From Siphonodentalium dalli (Eukaryota; Mollusca; Scaphopoda; Gadilida; Siphonodentaliidae): a stretch of DNA of 64,000 nucleotides. Positions 9,776 through 21,871 of the stretch are shown here, piece by piece (within the stretch, counting starts at the first letter, position 1; the number at the start of each line of letters is the position of its first letter). The translations under genes were made by a program, and so were the position numbers. Where the stretch lies: NCBI GenBank assembly GCA_032622095.1, contig CP136068.1, positions 181,786,796-181,850,795 on the forward strand. Direction: 5' to 3'. A model generated the notes under the pieces. The model was not told where the DNA came from, searched no databases, and saw nothing but the letters and a program-made list of their open reading frames with translations.

Positions 9776-11356
9776 TCTGTGATTGGCAGCAGACACAGTC
9801 GCGTCAGATAAAATACATTATGACGCAAAACCATGGTGATTTGGTGAAGGTATCACACAGTGTCTCCCTTTTGCATTAATTCTAGGTACTGCTCAGGAAA
9901 TAATCGAATTCGCAATATTGTCGTTTATATAAAACACGTAGGTACACACCAAACGTTATGACAGAAGACGAAAACATAGAGGATCTACAACTCTTCCCCA
10001 GTTTATGGCGTAGTTTACAAAACTCGTCCAGTAAGTTAAGTCTGGACATCCAAACCTAATTTACTGGAAGAGTTGTGTAAACTGCGCTATAGATTCATTG
10101 CATATCACAATTTATAGAATGTGTGTATTGCATGGAATAAGAATAGGATCATGTAATAAATAAATAAGATGTAGAATAATTCCACAGCAGTCGCCAGTCA
10201 GTGGCACTGGGATAAAATCCATGATGGCTGCCAGTATGGTTGCCGAAAAATTTAAACAAACTAAAGAAAAACTTATAATGTACGCGTGCAATGCAATTAT
10301 ATATCTATGTTATAAAGATGGAACACGAAGAACGATCTGGTTTAATATGAGCAGAAACTAGTGGGTTGGCAGATAATACAAAGAATATGGCGTCAAATTT
10401 GATATCCGTTTCTGTTGGTGATGCGTTCATGTACGATGCCTGTTGTAGCGCCATATCATGAAAAAAGCGTGCAATCCTGATGTTTTAATTTAGGTTCGTA
10501 GATATTAGCATATTTCATTAAAGTGATTATCCTAGTTGTCGATCGGTAGGCTAGTGTATGTGTCTGAGCTAGCAATTAAGGAGACAACAAGATACATTTG
10601 CAAACGTATATAATATTATCATGTAACTGCTTCCCAAGAGTCACTATTTGTTAGACACAGTTTAATGTGCAGGTTGGTGGCTGTGTTTGCCATGTGTTCC
10701 CTCCATCAAATGCGATGCGACATCACATATCCGCTTCACATCTGTCCGGAATGAGGCGGGTATCGCCATACGAATTAGCCAATCAAACCGCGGACTCATC
10801 ACTTCAGTGTCACGGTATGTTGATGGTGTTGTGTCTACAGCTCCGCGTTACAGAGTTTAACGAACGTATACATGTCGGTGTGTCATATCACCGTGTAAAT
10901 ATCATCTGCACCCAATACATGCAGTATGACGTCACATCGCTCATCGTTTTTATACCGGGGTTCTAACTCTTAACTATTGAAATTGTACGTAATTAATTTC
11001 TCATTGCGATGTATTATTGATCAATGAGGTACTATTCTTTATTGTTTATTTGTTTGTCGTATGGTCTAACTGTGTGAACACTGTATCAAATTATCATTGC
11101 ACCGAAAATTTATAGCGCGATATATGTTTAGCTGTGTGGCGAAACGATGGTTGTATATGAATTCAGACAATTTGCCTGAATAGTTTTACTGATAAATGCT
11201 GCGACTGGCTGATACCGACGTAATGTTTTATGTTGGTAATGGAGCAAAAACTACTTTCGTTAGACTATGTAACGCGGAGTTGTCCAAGTATAATTTTAAT
11301 CAGAACTGCTGCTGGTGTTGATGGTGATGTATTCCTGAATATACATCCTTCTATAT
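9776..11356. other. Mostly unique stretch with one inverted repeat
   Basis: No credible gene. An imperfect hairpin at about 10005-10092 pairs GTTTACAAAACTCGTCCAGT with ACTGGAAGAGTTGTGTAAAC. A 99-codon frame at 10667-10966 begins with ATG-like context but resembles no family I know. Confidence 0.45.
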
Positions 11357-11695
11357 CCCTTTACCCAACAAAACGGCCAAAACCGGCCAAATAAAGCTTC
11401 AACAGCCTAAAATATCTTCGGTCTGTCTCAATAGAACCATACAAATATGGATATCATTGGAACCGGCTCCTTGACCACATTGTGATAGTTACAGTTATGC
11501 CCTGTGCCAATGCATTCTCTTATATATGCGAGTCGAACAAATCTGTTTTTACCATTTTTTCTTACATTCTTTAACAATTTTATAATTTTTAATGTGTTAA
11601 GCCAACGCATTCTCTTATATATGCGAGGCGACCTATGGTCGACTCGCATACATAATATAATGCATTGGCACAGGGCCCTTCTGTTGGGTAAAGAG
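11357..11695 (+). mobile_element. piggyBac-like MITE, copy B
   Basis: Starts CCCTTTACCCAACAAAACGG, contains CTTCGGTCTGTCTCAATAGA and the 68-bp palindrome, and ends TGTTGGGTAAAGAG followed by TTAA (11696-11699). The left TTAA is lost (TATA-like instead). The first palindrome is truncated after GCGAGTCGA. Overlapping short frames on both strands are by-products of the palindrome. Confidence 0.7.
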
Positions 11696-11864
11696 TTAAA
11701 TACGGACTAGCGTCAACTCTTGGACATTGAATTAGTGCTGACGATAGATCATTCAATGCAGCCTTATGTCCCATGTATATAACACATACAGGTACACTTA
11801 TATATAACACCTGTTCTCAGTCGTACCCTTTACTGTTGGTAGCTACACACATGCTAATAATAGG

Positions 11865-12605
11865 GCACCGATGGTTAAATGTTTTCACGTAGGATGAACA
11901 CCATCATTACAACATGATTTCCGCGGTATATCTAGATGTTTGTTGTCTGATCGCGATCGCCTAATGTGTGACGAGCCCAGGACTGTCGTTATGATTAGAT
12001 ACTCCCGCGGTGAAGGCATGCTCTTCAACGTCCTTACTCAATATCGGAAAAGACCAGCTGGCACATGAGAGCAGTTGGATATTCATCTGAAGTCTCACTC
12101 GTTAGTAGCAAATTTGTTGGGCCACCATATTTCTAAGTACACACATGTGATTTATCGCTCATGTCGTGATACACCACAACTACTATGCCGCATCAGCTGC
12201 AAACGATTATTGTCAGTTGGTTGTTGTCTGTTTTATATCGCATGTGTTCACGTGGGGTACACCTCATCATTACAACATGGTTTAGCTGTATATAACTAGC
12301 TGGTTGTTGATGTTGTTGTAGATGATGGTGTCGCTGTTGTCCGTTCTCTGTCGTCTGTGTTCACTTGGGGGTGCACGTCATCATTACAACATGACTTAAG
12401 CTGCATATAACTAGCTGGTTGTTGTATGTTCTCTATCTCATCAGTTTTGACGATACCTGGGCTGCCGTTATAATGCTGGGTTAACCCCGTGGTGAAACCG
12501 TGCCGTTCCACGTCCTTACTCAATATCGGAAAAGCCACCCTCAGTCTGTTCAACACCTGCAACATGAGAGCAGATGGGTAATTATTCATGAGAACAAGGG
12601 AGTCA
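11865..12605 (+). repeat. Three diverged direct repeats
   Basis: The segments at about 11878-12090, 12236-12310 and 12355-12600 share CATCATTACAACATG, TATAACTAGCTGGTTGTTG and CCTTACTCAATATCGG followed by ACATGAGAGCAG. Copies two and three are closest to each other. Frames of up to 97 codons here read through the repeats and are not regarded as genes. Confidence 0.6.
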
Positions 12606-13221
12606 ATTTAAGCAATATTAACCGTGTGTTGAAATACCAAACTTTGCTGTCGTGTAAAGTGACTGCAATCACTACACATGTATGAAGTTGAAAAATACAT
12701 TTCTTTGATAATTCTAGTCAATTGAACGCTCTATAAATAGGGTGGCCGTTACGTCACGAACGTTCTGGACTAGCTTTCTTGTAAATCATAATTAGGGCGA
12801 CATGTACATCGATGATTATCCGAATTATTTTTAGTATTGATCGTGTCCGATGCTGAATGTTGCTTAATCAAATATGTATAATCAGAAATCCAGACATACC
12901 GTATACGCTTAAATATGTTTAAACTCACAGTTAGACAACAACTAATCAGAACTCGTGTCCAGACATAGTGTACCTAGATACGATGTGTGTACCGTGGCTA
13001 CAATGTGTGGATCGTTTCTCAGGTTCTTGTCGGCACCGGTAATCACTACATATGCCCTAAACGGCTTCAATCTAAGCACAACGACACATGACAACATAGA
13101 CAGTCAATCATATATGAGCGTTGGTGTACGGTCGTACACTAGTAAGTTTGTACTGCATGTGTTCTCTCAGAGAAAACGCTATGGCGCCAGAATATGAATG
13201 TCAACAAGTCATGCATGTGCA
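12606..13221. other. Non-coding stretch, no gene seen
   Basis: AT-rich sequence without a recognised repeat or protein-like frame. Confidence 0.4.
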
Positions 13222-13333
13222 CACCCCTGGCCAAGTGGATCTGCAAATGTGCTATGATGCGGTTGGTACTGCTGAATTGCTTTGATGCTGTTAGGACAAA
13301 GCACATTTGCAGGACCACTTGACCAGGGATGAT
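13222..13333. repeat. Imperfect hairpin (~112 bp)
   Basis: CCCCTGGCCAAGTGGATCTG followed by CAAATGTGCT pairs with AGCACATTTGCAGGACCACT followed by TGACCAGGG. The loop is about 50 bp. It looks like a small MITE. Confidence 0.6.
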
Positions 13334-13470
13334 ACAATTAATAATTACCAAAGCTAACGACATGATAAGTAAAATGTCGGTTGTTCCATACGTAACAGTG
13401 CTACTGAGTTATCGCGATTAAACAACTGTATGATTGATTATTGCTAGATAATTGAATGCTATTTAATAAA

Positions 13471-13603
13471 TAGAGCATGGCTTGGAGTGAAATACGCCGA
13501 TATAGTGCATAGTGAGGTTGTGTAGTTCACGACTCGAAGCGGAGTGAACTACACAACCGCACTATGCACTATATCGGCGTATTTCACGACAAGTCATGCT
13601 CTA
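13471..13603. mobile_element. Near-perfect hairpin MITE
   Basis: The ends TAGAGCATG and CATGCTCTA enclose two arms of about 60 bp (GTGAAATACGCCGATATAGT then GCATAGTG and GTTGTGTAGTTCAC). They are separated by a loop of about 10 bp. Arms differ at only a few positions, mostly near the tip. Confidence 0.8.
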
Positions 13604-14649
13604 ATTATTATATTGTATCGAACAAATGCAGAAATTAAAGGCAAACCAGTGGGCGAACACCATTTTTTTTAAAAGAAAAAAATAAAATAATAATATGTAA
13701 AAACAAAAATATATATTTAAATTCATCTTTGTTCAGGTTTGTTTGTTTGTTTGTTTTTAATTAATTAGCAGTAGGAAACTACTATTTTCAACTGTTATTA
13801 AGTTCAGACAATTGATGTTCGCCTTACTGAAGCTTTAATTTGGATCAGCGGCGAAATAACAAGTAGTTTCAGAACAAAGTTTGATGTAGTGTTCGTTACT
13901 ATTTTTAGTAGTCAAAACTACATATGCATAGTGCACGATGGGAGAGACTTGAAGGCGTAGTATACAACTACGACTAATAGAGTCGAGTAGCCAACCAATC
14001 GGAAAGCTTGATTTCAATAACAAAGTCACGTGAGATACAATATTTTATTATATTGCACGCATATTTCGATAGCGTCGCTAGTAGTGGAACTACATAGTTT
14101 TAACTATCATGAAGTTCGATGTGATACAGGTAAAATACCGCAATGCCGTCGCCGCCGCCGCCGCCGCCGCGTGGTACAGGTGCATTTTAAAAGCATGTTG
14201 CATTCGGTGTCTGGCATAATGTAGCTTTCTATACCGAAATTACTCCAAAATAATGCGAGTGAGCGAACTTACCCTTATTATGAAACTTGATATAATATAA
14301 CCGCTATCTATTCTAGACGAATTCGTATTTATAATCAAGGCCGGACATAAACTACAAAAAACTTTCGGTAAATTATGTTGACCATCTTCCATTAGACATA
14401 CGATGGTATTCTAATTCTTCTAACTCGCCGATTATTTAAATAGTAAAACAATCTTGAAACTAAACATCCGGCCTAAACTTGAACCATCTAGTAAAGTAAA
14501 AAAGAAAACCACATGACTAACGATGCATCCGACGCCTGTGGTTCGTCAGGCTGAGATAAATAGTTCATATTTAATAACTGATTCCAGAAAACAGCTGACC
14601 AATACACTAACCTCTCCGTTGAAGAAGCAGAATGTCACGGCAATTGCAG
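13604..14649. other. Unique stretch with short simple repeats
   Basis: No gene seen. Contains (TTTG)n near 13738-13756 and (CGC)n of about seven triplets near 14146-14170. A 70-codon frame at 14523-14735 runs into the following minisatellite. Confidence 0.45.
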
Positions 14650-15170
14650 CACCCTATCAAAAAGTAAAATACAAATTAAAAAATGGCATGAAGTCCGGGG
14701 TTCATAACCCTGTCAAAAAGTTAAATACAAATTAAACATGGCATGAAGTCCGGGGTTCATAACCATGTTAACAAGTAAAATACAAATTAATAATGCAGCA
14801 CCCTGTCAAAAAGTAAAATAAAAATTAAAAATGGCATGAAGTCCGGGGTTCATAACCCTGTCAACAAGTAAAATACAAATTAAACATGGCATGAAGTCCG
14901 GGGTTCATAACCCTGTCAAAAGGTAAAATAACAATTAAAAATGGCATGAAGTCCGGGGTTGATAACCCTGTCAAAAGGTAAATACAAATTAAAAATGGCA
15001 TGAAGTCCGGTGTTGACAACCCTGTCAAAAGGTAAATACAAATTAAAATTGGCATGAAGTCCGGGGTTGATAACCCTGTCAAAAGGTAAAATATAAAATA
15101 CAAATGGCATGAAGTCCGGGGTTGATAACCCTGTCAAAAAGTTAAATGCAAATTAAAAATGGCATGATAC
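14650..15170 (+). repeat. Minisatellite, 54-55-bp unit, ~9 copies
   Basis: GGCATGAAGTCCGGGGTT starts at 14685, 14740, 14833, 14888, 14943, 14997, 15051, 15106 and 15161. The steps are 54-55 bp except one of 93 bp, where a partial unit lies. Each unit carries GGGTT(C/G)ATAACCC, a short palindrome. Minus-strand frames repeating LLTGLSTPDFMP are translations of this array. Confidence 0.9.
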
Positions 15171-15194
15171 AGTGACTTCCCAAAAGACTTCGTC

Positions 15195-15550
15195 GTCACC
15201 CCATCAGCATCAGCATCATCATCATCATCATCGTCATCAGCATCGTCGTCGTCGTTATTACCATTGAAACATCATCATCGACATAATCATCACTAGCACT
15301 ACATCACCATCGTCATCATCATAAGCTTCATCATCATCATAATCATCATCATCATCATCATCAATATCATCATCGTCGCCCTTCTTGTTAACACTTATCG
15401 TGTGGTCGCCATCATAATCGCTTCATCGTCATCATCATCATCATAATCATCATCATCATCATCATCATCATCGTCGCCCTTCCTAACAACACTTAACATC
15501 ATGTAGTCGCCATCATAATCGCTTCATCATCATCATCATAATCATCACCG
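15195..15550 (+). repeat. CAT/ATC-rich microsatellite
   Basis: Long impure (CAT)n with CGT and AAT interruptions. A block of about 100 bp (GTCGCCATCATAATCGCTTC) occurs twice, at about 15404 and 15507, showing local duplication inside the array. Confidence 0.85.
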
Positions 15551-15575
15551 GGGTTCATATATTTTGTAAAGCATT

Positions 15576-16702
15576 AGAAACACGACCTCATCAAGTGGAT
15601 GTAGGACAGTGTGAAGAGTGGTCCATCATATGTGAAGAAACAAGACCTCATCAAGTGGATGTAGGCCAGTGTGAAGTGTGGTCCATCATATGTTAAGAAA
15701 CAAGACCTCATTAAGTGGATGTAGGCCAGTGTGAAGAGTGGTCCATCATATGTTAAGAAACAAGACCTCATCACGTGGATGTAGGCCAGTGTGAAGAGTG
15801 GTCCATCATATGTTAAGAAACAAGACCTCATCAAGTGGATGTAGGCCAGTGTAAAGAGTGGTCCATCATATGTTAAGAACAAGACATCATCAAGTGGATG
15901 TAGGCCAGTGTGAAGAGTGGTCCATCATATGTTAAGAACAAGACATCATCAAGTGGATGTAGGCCAGTGTAAAGAGTGGTCCATCATATGTTAAGAACAA
16001 GACCTCATCAAGTGGATGTAGGCCAGTGTAAAGAGTGGTCCATCATATGGTAAGAACAAGACATCAACAAGTGGATGTAGGACAGTGTAAAGAGTGGTCC
16101 ATCATATGTTAAGAACAAGACATCATCAAGTGGATGTAGGCCAGTGTAAAGAGTGGTCCATCATATGTTAAGAACAAGACATCATCAAGTGGATGTAGGC
16201 CAGTGTAAAGAGTGGTCCATCATATGTTAAGAACAAGACATCATCAAGTGGATGTAGGACAGTGTGAAGAGTGGTCCATCATATGTTAAAAACAAGACAT
16301 CATCAAGTGGATGTAGGCTAGTGTGAAGAGTGGTCCATCATATGTTAAGAAACAAGACCTCATCAAGTGGATGTAGGCCAGTGTGAAGAGTGGTCCATCA
16401 TATGTTAAGAACAAGACATCATCAAGTGGATGTAGGCCAGTGTGAAGAGTGGTCCATCATATGTTAAGAACAAGACATCATCAAGTGGATGTAGGCCAGT
16501 GTAAAGAGTGGTCCATCATATGTTAAGAACAAGACATCATCAAGTGGATGTAGGACAGTGTGAAGAGTGGTCCATCATATGTTAAGAACAAGACATCATC
16601 AAGTGGATGTAGGCCAGTGTGAAGAGTGGTCCATCATATGTTAAGAAACAAGACCTCATCAAGTGGATGTAGGCCAGTGTGAAGAGTGGTCCATCATAGG
16701 TG
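15576..16702 (+). repeat. Minisatellite, 59/60-bp unit, 19 copies
   Basis: The landmark GTGGTCCATCATA occurs 19 times. Units carrying AAGAAACAAGACCTCATC are 60 bp and those with AAGAACAAGACATCATC are 59 bp. The first five copies are of the 60-bp type, most central copies are 59 bp, and 60-bp copies return at the end. The 102-codon minus-strand frame exists only where the period is 60, a multiple of three. Confidence 0.95.
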
Positions 16703-17671
16703 AAATAATGATCTTCATAGCTTTATACAGACCGACATCAGCTAGGTTATTTATATGCTATACCATAAGACAATAGCTTGCTTCGTGTATAATAGAACCG
16801 CTATCTATGTATGCCTCAATTTATGTCAAATTTTGTGAAATTGGACTTTTCGAACATATAGGATATCAATATATATCACGTTGGACCTAACTATTCACAT
16901 AGGTTCATAATAGACTTATTTTATTATGAAATAAGCACATAGCTACTCCGTCTTAATGCGCGGAAATCACAGTATCATGAGCGCACATCTGGTAAGCCGA
17001 TCTATGTTCATATAGAGCTTAAAAAAATAACGCCAATATGGGTTTATGTGTTTGCGAAACCAGTTCAATATGAGCGTATTTTTTTATGAAAACAGCCTGA
17101 GGGATTATATAATTTAAATCTTGCTGTTAGAAAAGGCCTTATATATTGCTTGATTAATTGAAGGTGTGCGCGCTTAAGACAACGTGCCAAACGTATGTTA
17201 CTGCACTCGGATATATATATTTGCTGGTAGATACAGAATGCTTAAAATAATTCTGTTACACAATACAGTATGAGGTATTTCCCAGGTTGGTTCTACCCAT
17301 GAATGTGGCCACAGAGGGCGGTGTTTGACCCCCTAACTTTAGTCAACATTTCCAACAGTGTTCATGCCTGACAAAACATCATTTGGACATTACACACCAG
17401 TGTTTATAATTGTTTTCATTGATTACTTTGATTACTGCGTTTACTGTGATAACTGTGATTACTGTGGTTGCTGGAGGGAATTTGTGGTTTGTATACCAGC
17501 TGTACTACGTTTGGCCAAAATTCATGTCGGAAATGGCCATCAGTCATGTTGTAATTTTCAAATAGCTGGAAAGCATGATGTACCAGTTGGAGTTTGGTGT
17601 GGTTCAATGGTGGGGGTTGCAGTTGGAAAATGCAAGGTGGACACCCCCAATGAGACACTCTAGACGTCGCT
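16703..17671. other. Mostly unique, with two dispersed-repeat pieces
   Basis: About 16880-16960 is an inverse copy of the GGTCCA...GAACCTAT family also seen near 47.5, 51.2 and 57.05 kb. About 17570-17650, read in reverse, matches the GGTGTCCACCTTGG / CCACACCAAACTC sequence at 33.9 kb. Frames of 101 and 80 codons at 17358-17663 overlap on opposite strands and are not convincing. Confidence 0.5.
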
Positions 17672-20600
17672 GGTCGTACCTACCTGTAAGTTGACGAGAA
17701 GTGCCGATGATATTTCGTAGATATGTGCCTGGTCGTACATACCTGTAAGTTGACGAGAAGTGCCGATGATATTTCGTAGATATGTGCCTGGTTGGACCTA
17801 CCTGTAAGTTGACGAGCAGTGCCGATGATATTTCGTAGATATGTGCCTGGTCGTACATACCTGTAAGTTGACGATGAGTCATGAGTGCCGATGATATTTC
17901 GTAGATATGTGCCTGGTCGTACCTACCTGTAAGTTGACGAGAAGTGCCGACGATATTTTGTAGATATGTGTCTGCTCGTACCTACATGTAAGTTGACGAG
18001 CAGTGCCGATGATATTTCGTAGATATGTGCCTGGTCGTACCTACCTGTAAGTTGACGAGAAGTGCCGATGATATTTCATAGATATGTGCCTGGTCGGGAT
18101 CTGAACACGTCGGTGGTTGTACCTACATGTAAGTTGACGATGAGTGCCGATGATATTTCGTAGGTATGTGCCTGGTCGTACCTACCTGTACGTTGACGAG
18201 AAGTGCCGACGATATTTCGTAGATATGTGCCTGATTGTACCTACCTGTAAGTTGACGAGCAGTGCCGATGATATTTCGTAGATATGTGCCTGGTCGTACC
18301 TACCTGTAAGTTGACGAGAAGTGCCGATGATATTTCATAGATATGTGCCTGGTCGGGATCTGAACACGTCGGTGGTTGTACCTGCCTGTAAGTTGACGAT
18401 GAGTGCCAATGATATTTCGTAGATATGTGCCTGGTCGTACCTACCTGTAAGTTGACGAGCAGTGCCGACGATATTTCGTAGATATGTGCCTGGTTGTACC
18501 TACCTGTAAGTTGACGAGCAGTGCCGATGATATTTCGTAGATATGTGCCTGGTCGTACCTACCTGTAAGTTGACGAGCAGTGCCGACGATATTTCGTAGA
18601 TATGTGTCTGGTCGTACCTACCTGTAAATTGACGAGAAGAGCCGATGATATTTCGTATATATGTGCCTGGTCGTACCTACCTGTAAGTTGACGAGCAGTG
18701 CCGATGATATTTCGTAGATATGTGCCTGGTCGTACCTACCTGTAAGTTGACGAGAAGTGCCGATGATATTTCGTAGATATGTGTCTGCTCGTACCTACCT
18801 GTAAGTTGACGAGAAGTGCCGATGATATTTCGTATATATGTGCCTGGTCGTACATACCTGTAAGTTGACGAGCAGTGCCGATGATATTTCGTAGATATGT
18901 GCCTGGTCGTACCTACCTGTAAGTTGACGTGAAGTGCCGATGATATTTCGTAGATATGTGCCTGCTCGTACATACCTGTAAGTTGACGAGAAGTGCCGAC
19001 GATATTTCGTAGATATGTGCCTGGTTGTACCTACCTGTAAGTTGACCAGAAGTGCCGACGATATTTCGTAGATATGTGCCTGGTCGTACATACCTGTAAG
19101 TTGACGAGAAGTGCCGACGATATTTCGTAGATATGTTCCTGGTCGTACCTACCTGTAAGTTGACGAGAAGTGCCGATGATATTTCGTAGAGATGTGCCTG
19201 GTCGTACATACCTGTAACTTGACGATGAGTCATGAGTGCCGATGATATTTCGTAGGTATGTGCCTGGTCGTACATACCTGTAAATTGACGAGAAGTGCCG
19301 ACGATATTTCGTAGATATGTGCCTGGTTGGACCTACCTGTAAGTTGACGAGCAGTGCCGATGATATTTCGTAGATATGTGCCTGATTGTACCTACCTGTA
19401 AGTTGACGAGAAGTGCCGATGATATTTCGTAGATATGTGCCTGGTCGGGATCTGAACACGTCGGTGGTTGTACCTGCCTGTAAGTTGACGATGAGTGCCG
19501 ACGATATTTCGTAGATATGTGCCTGGCTGTACATACCTGTAAGTTGACGAGAAGTCCCGATGATATTTCGTAGATATGTGCCTGGTCGTACATACCTGTA
19601 AGTTGACGAGAAGTCCCGATGATATTTCGTAGATATGTGCCTGGTCGTACATACCTGTAAGTTGACGAGAAGTGCCGATGATATTTCATAGATATGTGCC
19701 TGGTTGTACCAACCTGTAAGTTGACGAGAAGTGCCGATGATATTTCATAGATATGTGCCTGGTTGTACCAACCTGTAAGTTGACGAGAAGTGCCGATGAT
19801 ATTTCATAGATATGTGCCTGGTCGTATTCATACCTGTAAGTTGACGAGAAGTGCCGATGATATTTCGTAGATATGTGCCTGGTCGTACATACCTGTAAGT
19901 TGACGAGACGTGCCGACGATATTTCGTAGATATGTGCCTGGTCGTACATACCTGTAAGTTGACGAGAAGTGCCGATGATATTTCGTAGATATGTGCCTGC
20001 TCGTACATACCTGTAAGTTGACGAGAAGTGCCGACGATATTTCGTAGATATGTGCCTGGTTGTACCTACCTGTAAGTTGACGAGAAGTGCCGACGATATT
20101 TCGTAGATATGTGCCTGGTCGTACATACCTGTAAGTTGACGAGAAGTGCCGATGATATTTAGTAGATATGTGCCTGGTTGTACCTACCTGTACGTTGACG
20201 AGAAGTGGCGATGATATTTCGTATATATGTGCCTGGTTGTACCTACCTGTAAGTTGACGGGCAGTGCCGATGATATTTCGTATATATGTGCCTGGTCGTA
20301 CATACCTGTAAGTTGACGAGAAGTGCCGACGATATTTCGTAGATATGTGCCTGGTCGTACCTACCTGTAAGTTGACGATGAGTGTCGATGATATTTCGTA
20401 GATATGTGCCTGGTTGTACCTACCTGTAAGTTGACGATGAGTGCCGATGATATTTCGTAGATATGTGCCTGGTCGTACATACCTGTAAGTTGACGAGACG
20501 TGCCGACGATATTTCGTAGATATATGCCTGGTTGTACCTACCTGTAAGTTGACGAGCAGTGCCGATGATATTTCGTATATATGTGCCTGGTCGTACATAC

Positions 20601-21305
20601 CTGTAAGTTGACGAGAAGTGGCGATGGTATTTCGTATATATGTGCCTGGTTGTACCTACCTGTAAGTTGACGAGCAGTGCCGATGATATTTCGTATATAT
20701 GTGCCTGGTCGTACATACCTGTAAGTTGACGAGAAGTCCCGATGATATTTAGTAGATATGTGCCTGGTTGTACCTACCTGTAAGTTGACGAGAAGTGGCG
20801 ATGATATTTCGTCGATATGTGCCTGGCTGTACATACCTGTAAGTTGACGAGACGTGCCGATGATATTTCGTAGATATGTGCCTGGTCATACATACCTGTA
20901 AGTTGACGAGAAGTGCCGATGATATTTCGTAGATATGTGCCTGGTCATACATACCTGTAAGTTGACGAGAAGTGCCGATGATATTTCGTATATATGTGCC
21001 TGGTCGTACATACCTGTAAGTTGACGATGAGTCATGAGTGCCGATGATATTTCGTAGATATGTGCCTGGTCATACATACCTGTAAGTTGACGAGAAGTGC
21101 CGATGATATTTCGTAGATATGTGCCTGGTTGTACCTACCTGTAAGTTGACGAGAAGTGCCGATGATATTTCGTAGATATGTCCCTGGTTGTACCTACCTG
21201 TAAGTTGACGAGAAGTGCCGATGATATTTCGTAGATATGTGCCTGGTTGTACATACCTGTAAGTTGACGAGCAGTGCCGATGATATTTCGTAGATATGTG
21301 CCTGG
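17672..21305 (+). repeat. Large minisatellite, 59-bp unit, ~60 copies
   Basis: The unit runs GGTCGTACCTACCTGTAAGT, TGACGAGAAGTGCCGATGAT, ATTTCGTAGATATGTGCCT. Three units carry a 23-bp insertion (GGTCGGGATCTGAACACGTC plus GGT) at 18092, 18351 and 19443, and some carry a 7-bp insertion CATGAGT (near 17878, 19229 and 21029). Subtracting these, the length divides to about 60 units. The minus strand has almost no stops in any phase, so overlapping frames up to 256 codons appear; each is a 59-residue cycle through all three phases. They lack a consistent start and I do not regard them as genes. Confidence 0.95.
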
Positions 21306-21339
21306 TCGGGATCTGATGGTCGATACATGACAAGGAAGA

Positions 21340-21870
21340 GCTGGATTCCAAACAAAGGCACGAGGATCGATGTTGCTTTGAATGCCCGTCTGTAAGAATA
21401 ATGTAATCTCACATGTTATAATTATCATAGCATACCCTGTGCCAATGCATTCTCTTATATATGCGAGTCGGCCATAGGTCGCCTAGCATATATAAGAGAA
21501 TGAATTGGCCTAACAATTTTTTATCATTTTTTAACGATTTTATAATTTCACCCATACAGAGACCCATAAAACAAATGTACACATGCTTCTATATATGTGT
21601 GGGGCTCCATGCGGGGAGCTGGATTCCAAAAATAGGCACGAGGATCGATGCTGCTTTGAATGCGCGTCTGTAAGAATAATATAATGTAAAACACAGTCAT
21701 CACGTGACATTTACAGCATTACAATCAATGTCACATGGGTGGATGTCGCTTTCAATGTTCGTCTATACTAACGAGATTACGTAAAGCACAATCACCACGT
21801 GACATTTACAGCATCACATGGGCGGATTTCGCATTCAATGCTCGTCTACAATAATGCAATTACGTAAAAA
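21340..21870 (+). repeat. Diverged direct repeats after the 59-bp array
   Basis: GAGCTGGATTCCAAA and GCACGAGGATCGATG occur near 21340 and again near 21617. The second copy continues into two or three units of about 95 bp containing CACGTGACATTTACAGCAT (near 21700 and 21795). A related piece returns near 23015-23055. Confidence 0.65.
21435..21546 (-). mobile_element. piggyBac-like MITE fragment
   Basis: CCCTGTGCCAATGCATTCTC followed by the GCGAGTCGGCC palindrome and an A/T spacer matches the interior of the TTAA-flanked MITE family. Both element ends are missing. Confidence 0.65.
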
Positions 21871-21871
21871 C

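Noticed and set aside
11428-11810. Several overlapping frames containing MRVDHRSPRIYKRM
   Set aside because: They are translations of the 68-bp palindrome of the TTAA-flanked MITE and recur wherever it occurs.
14861-15137. Leader-like small protein LLTGLSTPDFMP repeats
   Set aside because: Translation of the 55-bp minisatellite in changing phase.
15574-15882. A 102-codon minus-strand frame with 20-residue repeats
   Set aside because: It exists only where the minisatellite unit is 60 bp and breaks where the unit becomes 59 bp.
19828-20598. A 256-codon minus-strand frame as a repetitive protein gene
   Set aside because: It is a read-through of the 59-bp minisatellite; overlapping frames in the other phases are equally open, and there is no consistent start or non-repeat domain.
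17690-21300. CCTGTAAGT in every 59-bp unit as tandem splice donors
   Set aside because: The match is short, there are no neighbouring exons or acceptors, and array periodicity explains the recurrence.
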